Assembly (NCBI GenBank): GCA_951799425.1
Contig: OX637403.1
Coordinates: 24,952,811 to 25,016,810, forward strand
Length of the DNA stretch: 64,000 nt
Origin: Ilex aquifolium
Taxonomy: Eukaryota; Streptophyta; Magnoliopsida; Aquifoliales; Aquifoliaceae
Reading direction: 5' to 3'
The notes beneath the pieces were generated by a model. The model was not told the DNA's origin, did no database searches, and saw only the letters and a list, made by a program, of their open reading frames with translations. Positions 32,216 through 41,761 of this stretch are shown in pieces; within the stretch, counting starts at the first letter, position 1, and each line of letters begins with the position of its first letter. Position numbers and translations under genes: made by a program.

Positions 32216-32825
32216 GAGATTCCATTAGCATCATCGATGGCATACAAATAAGATAAATAAAACTGTTTTAGTATTTAGATTATACAAATCTCTCACTAAT
32301 AAAAAAACCATGAGCTTGTTGACCGATCAGATTCACTTGAGCTCTTTTTCCCCCTGAATAATAAATCCACCATTAACCATAAAAATATTTTCATTTTTTT
32401 TGTGCTAAACAATAGAAGTTATACGGACTAGGATTAAACAAAACTTACATTATAAATATTCTGAGCTGAGATTACAAATAATAGAGAAGAGGAGGAGGTT
32501 ATCACCACTTTAGAAGACTTGAACGAGGAACCAAAGCAAAAGAGAAGAAATATGATGAACCAAAGTAGAAGAACGAGGAACCGAAGCAGAAGAGAAGAAA
32601 GAGGGAAAAAAGTGAACCTACTAAGCTACTAAGCTTGTCCAAGAAGTAACAGGAATGGATTTAGGCGGGAATTTTTTTTTTTGGGGGGGGGGAGGGGGGA
32701 GGGGAGGCGGGAATTGGGTTTGTATTGTGTCAAAATTTCATTCACCATCTGTCAGTATATTATTGGCCTAATGCCAATTTTTTTAAAAAAATTGATTTGA
32801 TAAATTGAATATTTTTTAAATAGTT
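32216..32825. other. 5' flank of the Ulp1 gene
   Basis: Likely leader and promoter of the minus gene. It includes a GAAGCAGAAGAGAAGAAA direct repeat (32.53-32.60 kb) and a G-rich tract (about 32680-32712). No clear TATA. Confidence 0.4.
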
Positions 32826-32829
32826 TTAG

Positions 32830-33180
32830 ATGTTAATTTGATTAATTGATGGTTAATTGGACGAATTTGATTAATTGACGATTATTTCAGATGTTAATTT
32901 ATTGAATTAAGAGTTAATTGGATGGATATGAATGTTAATCTAATTTGATAAGTTGAATGGTAGATGGAAGTTAATTTGATAAATTAAATATAAATCCATG
33001 AAATTGAATGTTTGTTTAACAAAGTGAATTTTTATTGGATGTTAATTGAATGAATTAAATGTTAATTGAATGATTATGGATATAAATTGGATGAATTTAA
33101 TATTAATTAAGTTGAATTTTAATGTTAATTTGATGAATTGAATGTTTTAATGTATTATTAATTTGTTATGTTAATTAAAT
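32830..33180 (+). repeat. AT-rich TTAATTGGATGAATT-type repeat, copy 1
   Basis: About 350 bp of degenerate short repeats around ATGTTAATTTGATGAATTGAA. They are collinear and about 90% similar by eye to 36440-36785, and precede a GATCGCT array in both places. Confidence 0.85.
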
Positions 33181-33189
33181 ATATTAATT

Positions 33190-33430
33190 TTGATTGCTGC
33201 TGCGATGATCCCTTGATCCCACTCTTGATCGCATAGCACCGATCGGTCTCAAGCTCTTCATCGCTACTCTTGATTGCAAACCTGCACTTGATCCCACTGT
33301 TGATCGCTACTTGATCGCAAACTTGCACTTGATCCCGCTCTTGATCGCTTCTTGATCCCAATCTTGATCGCTACCTAGATCTTGATCGGTCGAGATTGGA
33401 TCGCTATTCTTGATCGCTAAAAGCTCTTGA
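33190..33430 (+). repeat. CTTGATCGCTAC motif array, copy 2
   Basis: Some 14 units vary around CTTGATCGCTA or CTTGATCCCACT, spaced about 12-24 bp, with CGATCGGT variants at both ends. It lies directly left of the ~21-bp array. Confidence 0.85.
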
Positions 33431-34690
33431 TCGGTAAAAAAAAAATGGTAATTTTAACCAAAATATTGGTAATATTAACCAAAAAAGTGGTACTTACCTC
33501 AAAATGTAATCTTAACCAACAATATAGTAATGTTAATCAAAATTTTGGTAATGTTAACCAAAAAAATAGTACTCTTAACCAAGAAAATGTAATCTTAAGT
33601 GGTATTAACCAAAAGAGTGGTAATGTTAACCTAAATAGTAATATTAACCAAAAAACTTGTAATCTTAACCGAAAAAAATTGTACTCTTAACCAACAAAAT
33701 GACACTCTTACTTCAACAGTGTTAATCTTAACCAAAAAAATGGTAATTTTAATCAAAAGAATTGTAATGTTAACCAAAAAGTGGTACACTTAACCAAAAA
33801 AAGTGTAATCTTAACCAAAATTAATGTTAACCTAATGAATGGTAATGTTAACCAAAAAAGTGGTACTCTAGCCAAAACAATGGTACTCTTAACCAAAAAA
33901 ATGGTACTCTTAACCAAAAAAATGGTAATATTAACCAAAAAAATGGTACTCTTAATCAAAACAGTGGTAATATTATCCAAAACAGTTGTACTATTAACCA
34001 AAAAAGTTGTAATCTTAACCAAAAAAATGGTAATATTAACAAAAAAAAGTGGTACTATTAACCAAAAAAATTATAATCTTAACCAAAAAAGTTATAATAT
34101 TAACCAAAAAAGTGGTACTCTTAATCAAAACAACGGTAATGTTAACCAAAAAAGTTGTACTCTTAACCAAAACAGTGGTAATGTTAACAAAAACAAGTGG
34201 TACTCTTAATAAAAAAAAATTGTATTTTTAATCAAAACAGTGGTAATGTTAACCAAAAAAGTGGTATTCTTAACCAAAACCAAAAAAGTGGTACTCTTAA
34301 CCAAATAAGTGGTACTATTAACCAAAAAAGTGGTAATGTTAACCAAAAAAATGGTACTCTTAACCAAAACAGTGTCAATGTTAACAAAAAAAATGGTACT
34401 ATTAATAAAAATGTTTTTGTTAACCAAAAAAGTGGTAATCATTCCCTCAAAAGTGGTAATCTAACCTCAAATAATTGGCAATCTTACCAAAAAAGTGGTA
34501 TTCTTACCAAATAAAAGTGATAATGTTACACCCAAAAAGTTGTATTCAAACCCAAAAAGTTGTAATGTTAACAAAAAAAAAATGATACGTTTACCTCAAC
34601 AGTGGTAATCTTTCCCTCAAAAAGAGTTAATAGTCTCAAAAAAATGGTAATCTAACCCAAAAAACGTGATAATATTACCTCAAAAGAACA
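33430..34690 (+). repeat. ~21-bp GGTAATRTTAACC tandem array, copy B
   Basis: The largest array, roughly 60 units in about 1.26 kb. GGTAATRTTAACC and GGTACTCTTAACC cores alternate, separated by AAAAAAGT or AAAACAGT. The right end decays through TACCTCAA variants exactly as in copy A (TGATACGTTTACCTCAACAG occurs in both). The terminal 250 bp of copies A and B align closely. Confidence 0.9.
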
Positions 34691-34694
34691 ATGT

Positions 34695-34905
34695 CTGCAA
34701 CTCCATGCTTTCATCTTTCTCCTTCATCTTCCTAGGTTTTTTTTTTTTTTTTTTATGAAAAGACTACCACTCAATCTTAGTTTTAATAAATGATGATTAT
34801 TTATCTTATTTAAACCTAAATAAAAATATAATATAAAATTTACAATATTTGGGGTTATTGAGTGACATTAAATTTAAGTTAAAAATATTAGGATGTTAGA
34901 TTAGG
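34695..34905 (+). repeat. Junction mosaic: CAACTCCAT unit plus one unit of the 10.3-kb tandem tract
   Basis: 34695-34790 matches the tandem units at 38.46-38.88 kb (CTGCAACTCCATGCTTTCAT, T run, ATGAAAAGACTACC). 34.79-34.90 kb matches the last unit of the 10.27-11.04 kb tract (TTACAATATTTGGGGTTATT). This ties the three array loci to one family. Confidence 0.7.
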
Positions 34906-34979
34906 TTTTATACCCCACACTTCTATTTAAACCTCCATCTCTCAGAAAAATTATCATTTATACCCCACACTCCTATCTA

Positions 34980-35686
34980 CTGGCCTCCATCTCTCAGCTT
35001 TTAAACCTCAGCCCATTTAAAGCACTATTTACATTCGTTTTTAAAGCAGCTGTTATTTTTGGAATGCTGGAATGCTCAAAATAGCTACTGTTCGTTCAGC
35101 ATTCCAGCACATTTCAGTACCTAGTTTCATCAGTTAGGAAATTATTTTTTGTTTTTCCATGTACAATCATGCATTATAATTTTTAATTCCTTATCACATT
35201 GTAATTAGATTGCATCGAGGGTAAGGTAAATACGTCCCCTAGCTAGGTTTAATTTAATTTTTAATCAATAAAATTATGTCGCAAGTTAAAAAAAAAATAA
35301 GGGTATATCTAAGTGAAAAAAAAACTTGGAATGGAGAATGAAAATTAAACCTTTTCATTCAAAGTTACAAAAAAAGTAAAATTTCATCAACTCATCTTGC
35401 TCCATGATCTTGGTGTCCACTGTGATAGCATAAATTGATGGTTAGATGACAATGGTGAAAAAACAAAATTTGTGGGATAAACTTCATAATTTTTTTAATT
35501 ACCTCCATATTACTGAAACTAGTGTTGATGTATTTGTGATTGAATGGTAGAATCAAAACTTGACATTCCATCCTAAAATAACAAGGAATGAGTACATATG
35601 AAAAAAAAATATAAACATCCAAAGAGTATTATATGAACTGATAGTTGAGGATACCCTCGTTGACAAAGGGAATGCAACGGTCATCG
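34980..35686 (-). repeat. FAR1 transposase 3' end and flank, truncated copy 2
   Basis: Collinear with 16.54-17.32 kb and clearly similar throughout. It includes the last ~45 bp of the coding exon (CTCGTTGACAAAGGGAATG). Homology stops abruptly at 35686 where reversed LINE sequence begins, and the rest of the transposase is absent. A ~90-bp deletion relative to copy 1 lies near 35.08 kb. Confidence 0.85.
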
Positions 35687-36210
35687 TAAACAAAAATAAC
35701 AAGGATGAATCTCAAAAATTACAAGAATCATAAACAGCAACTGTTTTAACAGAAAAAACTGTTACAGCCCAAATAGTTACAAATCTGTTATAAAGCAATA
35801 GTTCTAGCTGCTGCACAGTCTTGACTGTCAACTTAGTTCAGCTCCTGTCACCCCAGTTCCTCAGTTCTGCAGTAAAGGCAGCCCAGCAAATGCAGAATCA
35901 TCTACAGACATGCAACAAACCACAGACCATAAACCAACCCAAAACTAAACCAGCTGACAACAGTAAACTCCTGTACAACTAACCTCCCTCCTATACAAGA
36001 GTTGGCTTTAATCCTTCAAAAGGATTAAAATCATATATCTATTTGCACAGTCCAGCTGAGAAGCAGGCAAAACTTCTACTAACAGAATTTTCTATACATC
36101 TGCTGATTCCTCAGAAAAGACCCTCTGGCCACTAATCACACACCTCCTCCTCCTTGCATTAGGCATCTGAGCTTGATCTTGTTGTAACAACACTCTTCCA
36201 GCCAAAGGCA
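35687..36210 (-). mobile_element. LINE 3' end, minus orientation, no tail left
   Basis: On the minus strand it carries the same 3'-terminal features as the LINEs at 13.2 and 26.1 kb: GAAGGATTAAAGCCAACT (here at 36000-36025, reversed) and TTGATTCTTGTAATTTTT near the end. The expected T run at its left edge is missing, and the junction coincides with the break in the transposase copy. Confidence 0.7.
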
Positions 36211-36430
36211 TATGTTATATAGTTACAGTTAAGAGTATGTTATTGTGTATAAATAGATGATGTCATTTTGTAATTTTGGCAGTGCATATTGTGTATAAAT
36301 AGAGTTCTGGGGTGCATATTGTGTATACATTGATGATGTAATTTTTCACATGAATCTATTGAGAATAGATCTTCTTCTCCCTAAAATTTGCAATCTCTTC
36401 TTCACCACTTATTGCATTTTCAATAAAATT
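36211..36430 (+). repeat. GTGTATAAATAGATGATGT repeat, copy 2 (empty LINE site)
   Basis: Matches 25945-26062 joined to 26749-26885. The sequence AATAGAGTTCTGG then CATATTGTGTAT at about 36297-36325 is uninterrupted and serves as the empty-site reference for the LINE insertion. Confidence 0.85.
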
Positions 36431-36439
36431 TGACAAAAA

Positions 36440-36785
36440 TATTTACTTGGACGAATTTGATTAATTGACGATTATTTCAGATGTTAATTTGTTGAATTAA
36501 GTGTTAATTGGATGGATATGAATGTTATTTTAATTTGATGAGTTGAATGGTAGATGGAAGTTAATTTGATAAATTAAATATAAATTGGATGAAATTGAAT
36601 GTTAGTTTAATAAAGTGAATTTTTATTGGATGTTAATTGAATGAATTAAATGTTAATTGAATGATTATGGATATAAATTAGATGAATTTAATATTAATTA
36701 AGTTCAATTTTAATGTTAATTTGATGAATTGAATGTTTTAATGTAATATTAATTTGTTATGTTAATTAAATATATTAATTTTGAT
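36440..36785 (+). repeat. AT-rich TTAATTGGATGAATT-type repeat, copy 2
   Basis: Collinear with 32830-33180, with few differences. It is non-coding. Confidence 0.85.
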
Positions 36786-36789
36786 TGCT

Positions 36790-37215
36790 GTTGCGATGAT
36801 CCGTTGATACCACGCTTGATCGCTATTGCATCGATCGGTATCAAGCTCTTTGATCGCTACCTTGATCTGATCGCAATAGTGCACTTGATCCCACTCTTGA
36901 TTGCTACTTGATCCCACTTGATCACTAGTCTTGATGGCAAGAGTGCACTTGATCCCAATCTTGATCGCTACTTGATGCTAGTCTTGATCGCAAGAGTGCA
37001 CTTGATCCCAATCTTGATCGCTACTTGATCCACTCTTGATTGCTAGTCTTGATCGCAAGAGTGCACTTGATCCCAATCTTGATCGCTACTTGATCCACTC
37101 TTGATTGCTACTTGATCGCAAACTGCACTTGATACCACTCTTGATCGCTACTCAGCTCTTGATCGATCGAATCGTGAATCGATCGCAATTCTTGATCGCT
37201 AAAAGCTCTTGATCG
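36790..37215 (+). repeat. CTTGATCGCTAC motif array, copy 3
   Basis: Longer than copy 2. It contains a higher-order ~64-bp unit (CAAGAGTGCACTTGATCCCA plus ATCTTGATCGCTACTTGAT) repeated three or four times between 36.93 and 37.11 kb. Confidence 0.88.
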
Positions 37216-37219
37216 ATCC

Positions 37220-38450
37220 AAAAAAGTGGTAATATTCACCAAAAAAGTGGTAATATTCACAAAAAAAATGGTAATATTAACCAAAAGTGGTACTTACCTC
37301 AAAAGTGTAATCTTAACCAAAAAAATGATAATCTTAACCAAAAGTTGATAATGTTAATCAAAAAATAGTACTCTTAATCAAAAAATTGTAATCTTAACCA
37401 AAAAATGGTCTTAACCAAAAAAATGGTAATCTTAATCAAAAGAATTGTAATGTTAACCAAAAAAGTGGTAGTCTTAACCAAAAAAAGTGTAAGCTTAACC
37501 AAAAGAGTGGTAATATTAACCTAATCAATGATAATGTTAACCAAAAAAGTTGTAATCTTAACTACAAAAGTGGTAATCTTAATCATTAGAATTGTAATTT
37601 TAACCAAACAAGTGGTACTCTTAACCAAAAAAGTGTAACTTTAACCAAAAAAATTGTAATCTTAACCAAAACAATGGTAATGTTAACCAAAAAAGTAGTA
37701 ATTTTAACTTAAACAGTGGTAATGTTAACAAAAAAAGTGGTACTCTTAACCAAAAAAGTGGTAATGTTAACTATTAAACTGGTAATATTATCCAAATTAG
37801 TGGTACTCTTAACCAAAATAGTGGTAATGTTAACCAAAAAAGTGGTACTTTTAACCAAAATAGTGGTAATGTTAGCAAAAAAAGTGGTACTCTTGACCAA
37901 AAAAATGGTAAAATTAACCAAAACAGTAGTACTCTTAATCAAAATAGTGGTAATGTTAACCAAAAAAGTGGTACACTTAACCAAAAAAGTTGTAATCTTA
38001 AACAAAAAAGTGAAATGTTAACCAAAAGAGTGGTAATCTTAACTTAAACAGTGGTAATGTTAACCAAAAAAGTGGTACTGTTAACCAAAACAATGGTAAT
38101 GTTAACCAAAAAAGTGGTACTCTAAATCAAAACAGTGGTAATATTAACCAAAAAATTGGTACTCTTAACAAAAAAGTTGTAATCTTAACATAAAAAGTGG
38201 TAATGTTAACCCAAAAAGTGTTAATCTTAACTTAAACAGTGGTAATGTTAACCATAAAAGTGGTATTCTTAACCAAAATAGTGGTAATGTTAACCAAACA
38301 AGTGGTATCTTAATCAAAATAGTGGTAATATTAACCAAAAATGTGGTACTCTTAATCAAAAAAGTTGTAATGTTAACAAAAAATGTCGTAATAATGTTAA
38401 CAAAAAAAGTGGTACCCTTGGTAATGTTAACCAACAAAAGTAGTACTCTT
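37220..38450 (+). repeat. ~21-bp GGTAATRTTAACC tandem array, copy C
   Basis: About 55-60 units, same composition and orientation as copies A and B. No gene accompanies this copy within 2 kb on the right, so the unit 36.2-38.9 kb looks like a minimal array-only derivative. Confidence 0.9.
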
Positions 38451-38459
38451 ACTATAATC

Positions 38460-38875
38460 TCAACATTAGTTTTAATAAATGATGATGATATTAAAATCTC
38501 TTGAATGGTTCATGCGGATAAAAATAATTCTGCAACTCCATCTTCTTCGTCGTCTGAGTTTTTTTATTTTTTTTAATAAATTTACTATAATATTAATCTT
38601 TGTTTTAATAAATGATAATTTTATAATCTCTTGAACGATTCATAGGATAAAAACAATTATGCAACTCCATACTTTGATATTTCTCCTTCTTCTTCCCTAT
38701 CTGATTTTTTTTTTTATGATTTTTTTTTTTTTTTATGAAAAGACTACCGCTTAATCTTAGTTTTAATACATGACGATACTTTTATAATCTCTTGAAGCAT
38801 TTACAGGATAAAAACAATTATGCAACTCCATCTTCTTCTTCTTCTTCGGCTGTGTTTTTTTTTTATGAAAGCGTA
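38460..38875 (+). repeat. Three tandem units of ~130-160 bp
   Basis: Units share TTTTAATAAATGATGATNTT, CTCTTGAANGATTCATAGGA and ACAATTATGCAACTCCAT, then a CTTCTTC stretch and a T-rich run ending ATGAAA(A)G. A partial unit is found at 34.70 kb. Confidence 0.8.
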
Positions 38876-38879
38876 AGGC

Positions 38880-40260
38880 TCAGTGGGTAGCGTAAGTGGG
38901 TAGCCGGTAAAAAGTGTTAGATTTGATCAACGGTGGAAATTCTTCGTTATATATCTACCGTTCATTTTATTTTTTCAGTACCGTACCAAAAAGTGAATAT
39001 CGGTACTGTAGTCGAACCCTTCAATCAAACCATCTTTGAGACGTCAGATAATAATTTGGGTGAAAGATAACGACTTGTTGTACCCTCTTTTTTTTTTGGG
39101 AGGAGAAAGGGGAAGGGATAAGTGTACTTGAACCCTAGGTCTCAAGAAAACAAATTTTTTATAAGACAAAGAATATTATTGAACCAAAGACCTATTGGAA
39201 CTTATTATCAACGGACCTTTGGTCCAACGATACTCCTTATTTTGTGAAGGTTTTACCTTCTTAAAGTCAAGGGTTCAAGCCCCCTTCCCCCTCCCCTTCC
39301 CTGAAAAAAAATAAAAAAATTGGTACTTATTGTACCTATTAGTAATCAAGAGGGGAAAGTTCAACACACAACTTACAGGAAGTTTAATGGGTTTACTAGG
39401 TGATAGTGATGTGATGTGATTAGATAAAGCCATAAATTTCCCATGCAAGTTCGTCGAAAGTTCAACGAAACTTCAACATACTTTGGTGGCAATCTTCCCC
39501 CTAGTTAAGTGCTACCCTTTTAGGTCATTAAAGACAAAGCAGTAGGTAACCCACTTAGTACGAGGGTTTGTCCCATCAAAATCCGGCTATAATCCAAACG
39601 GTGTAAATTTAAACTCAAATGTTATAATTTTATATCAATTTTCATTGGAGTTGTGTTAAGAATTGCCTGACCGGCCCGCTTCATGAGAGCCGCACAACAT
39701 ATAACTGAAAGTTAGAGGGCCCATATTATATGTCTAACCCTTCGCTCCGAAGGATCGTAGATCGTAAAGTGTCTTGTAAACTATTTACGATCTTTTTTAA
39801 TACGGTGCTCTCACCTCTAATCTTTAAAGCTTATCACCCTTTTATATTAGTCAAGCTTGAAACACTTTCACGACCTCATGTCCTTAGCCTTCCATCATGG
39901 TCCGCCTAACTAGCCCATCTTTCTCTAGAAAATGAACCGCTCGCTCCACTTCTTATGAAACGGGGAATGCGATTTAGAACATCGTCGATGGCATTTGGAC
40001 TGTGCACAATAGGTTTTTTGTTAAATGTTCAATCCTAATTAATCAGCACAAATATTAGCCATTATTTGGTAGATAAAAAGAGGGGAGTGAGACACATTGT
40101 TTAGCATTATAAATTACTTGCTTTTATCATACTAGGTATAATAACATTTATGGGTCATGGGAGGAGTTCAGACATTGTAATTTGCTATTGAGACCAATTT
40201 AAATAACTGGTAGAAAGTATAAAACCTAGAGGATAATGAGCCTCAATACTATAAACATTC
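38880..40260. other. Intergenic with two opposed SINE-like pieces
   Basis: 39215-39318 (plus) has CTTTGGTCCAACGATA as an A-box-like head, GGGTTCAAGCCC as a B box and an A-rich tail. About 39085-39175 (minus) shows a reversed B box (GACCTAGGGTTCAAG) with a T run at its left. ATTGGWACTTATT flanks the plus piece imperfectly. The rest shows nothing recognisable. A 20-base C run lies at 40274-40293. Confidence 0.45.
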
Positions 40261-40401
40261 AGAAAACAATCCTCCCCCCCCCCCCCCCCCCCCAAGCACA
40301 CACACACATCCCCACAATCTAAACCTTTTTTTTATCTCAGCAGAGTAGGAACAGTTTCTAAATTTTCCTAAACCCCCCACAGAAGATCATCATAGTCGGG
40401 C

Positions 40402-40953
40402 TCACTCCTCAAGTTCTTGTGGACCCAAATTGAGAATTCTTGTCAGCCACTCATCATCAAACTCCCCACCATCACAGCCATCCATTTTCTCCACACCCTC
40501 ATCACCACCCTTGATGTACCACTCTCCCTCCTCCCACACCCACGACCCATTTCCGGTCGCCACCGGCAAGCCCATATCCCCGGCGGCAATAAAATTAGTG
40601 GGCCCTAGAACCGCAACACCACCACTACTCAGCTCAATGCCAGCCATCACAGTGGATGCAGAGTCTGAAAATGCAGGCCCACAGCTCTCATTATCGCCAC
40701 CTACAACGATAAACGATGACAACGGTGAAGCCATCGGAAAACTCTCCGGCGTCAAAGATGTGATTATATCACGGTCATCGTTATATCTATGGGCTATTTC
40801 TCTCCATAGCTCTTGCATTACTTCCTTTACCATCTCTTCGTTTATGGGTATCTCCGGCGAGAACTCATCGTCAGATATCTCTAGCAACTCGTATAGTTCT
40901 CCAGTAACCTCGCCGCCGTTTTCAGAATCTGGTTCTTTCCTTCTTTCTTCCAT
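40402..40953 (-). CDS. Acidic protein of unknown function, 183 aa
   Basis: Single exon, starting M-E-E-R-R-K-E-P and ending L-G-P-Q-E-L-E-E. The frame extends 26 codons upstream, but that part is CT-repeat leader, so I take the internal ATG at 40953. The protein is strongly acidic. It contains E-L-Y-E-L-L-E-I-S-D-D-E near the start, a predicted amphipathic helix N-E-E-M-V-K-E-V-M-Q-E-L-W-R-E-I, a Trp-containing W-V-W-E-E-G-E-W segment and a C-terminal D-D-E-W-L-T-R-I-L-N-L. There is no signal peptide, membrane segment or known catalytic motif. The short acidic and hydrophobic C-terminal block could be an interaction or activation motif (inference). A TATA-like box lies 90 bp upstream. Codon use is GC-richer than the surroundings, as expected of a real gene. 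I do not recognise the family. Confidence 0.72.
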   Translation of the reverse strand: MEERRKEPDSENGGEVTGELYELLEISDDEFSPEIPINEEMVKEVMQELWREIAHRYNDDRDIITSLTPESFPMASPLSSFIVVGGDNESCGPAFSDSASTVMAGIELSSGGVAVLGPTNFIAAGDMGLPVATGNGSWVWEEGEWYIKGGDEGVEKMDGCDGGEFDDEWLTRILNLGPQELEE

Positions 40954-41043
40954 GTTTTCTGTGCAGAGAGAGAGAGAGAGAGAGGGGTGGGGGGGACTGG
41001 GGAGGGAGGGGTTGTGTGTGAGACAAAACAACTATGTACGTAC

Positions 41044-41052
41044 TATATATAT
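41044..41052 (-). promoter_or_regulatory. TATA-like box and CT-rich leader of the acidic-protein gene
   Basis: On the minus strand CATATATATAGTA lies about 90 bp before the ATG, and a (CT)n leader (40969-40983) lies between. The spacing fits a plant core promoter with a Y-patch-like leader. Confidence 0.55.
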
Positions 41053-41099
41053 GGGTGGGGCATGCCAGCGTGGTTGATACGGAGTTCCACGTAGGATGG

Positions 41100-41460
41100 A
41101 AGTCTGTGTCTGATGACGTGGCTTGAGTTTTTTTCTTTTTTAAGACGGTCTGAATGTTCGACCCTGTTTACGCGTGACTCTTAATTTCTTCCTCGGGTAT
41201 CATTATAATTTTGTTAGAAATAATGAAAAGTAAGAAAGATAAAAAGTGGAGGGATACATTTCTTATTTTTCAAAAAAAGAAAGTAGGAATGATACAAGTT
41301 TCTTCTTTTGTGTTTGATATGATGGATAAAAAATAAAAATGATTAATTTTTTTTTTTTTACTTTGTAAGATGGAAAAAATATTTTTTCTATTTTTAATTT
41401 TATTTTAAAAAAATATAAATATATATTTTATTATTGTATTTATTTATAAAATTAATATAT
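41100..41460. other. Upstream flank, AT-rich
   Basis: Probably distal promoter of the acidic-protein gene, grading into AT-rich DNA. No motif is called. Confidence 0.35.
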
Positions 41461-41466
41461 ACATAA

Positions 41467-41698
41467 TCTATATAATAAAGTAGAGCGAAGTTTGAATCCA
41501 AAAGACAAAGAGAGGTCCAGATCGTTTTGAGACAAATCTAACGGACAACGTAATCCCAACATAAAAGACGGTTCAGATCATTTTAAAAATAATAATCCGA
41601 CGATCATAATTAGACTTAACTCTAACACTCCTATCTCTCATATAACTTTGTCTCTCTTATCTCTAAGACATTTTAAACACACTATCTCGTCTCATCTC

Positions 41699-41761
<63 letters not shown>

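Larger units (their letters stand above)
26880..34690. mobile_element. Proposed Ulp1-bearing element between inverted arrays (approximate)
   Basis: A decayed Ulp1 gene (minus) lies between an inverted short array on the left and the GATCGCT plus ~21-bp arrays on the right. The arrangement resembles a transposon with subterminal inverted repeats. Kaonashi/VANDAL-type MULEs of Arabidopsis are known to carry Ulp1-like genes. No TSD was found and no transposase lies inside, so an element deleted for its transposase or a fragment of a larger one are both possible. Confidence 0.33.

Noticed and set aside
33427..34514. Several overlapping open frames on both strands through the ~21-bp arrays (also 14374-14797 and 37709-38504)
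   Set aside because: The period (about 21 nt) is a multiple of three and the unit lacks stops in some frames, so open frames arise automatically on both strands. The translations are simple repeats of N-Q-K-S-G or V-N-I-T-T.
36790..38450. A CRISPR-like repeat array
   Set aside because: Repeats are degenerate and contiguous without unique spacers, and the context is a plant genome.
40430..41077. 215-codon plus-strand frame
   Set aside because: Antisense to the acidic-protein gene. The minus frame has the TATA box, leader and sensible composition.
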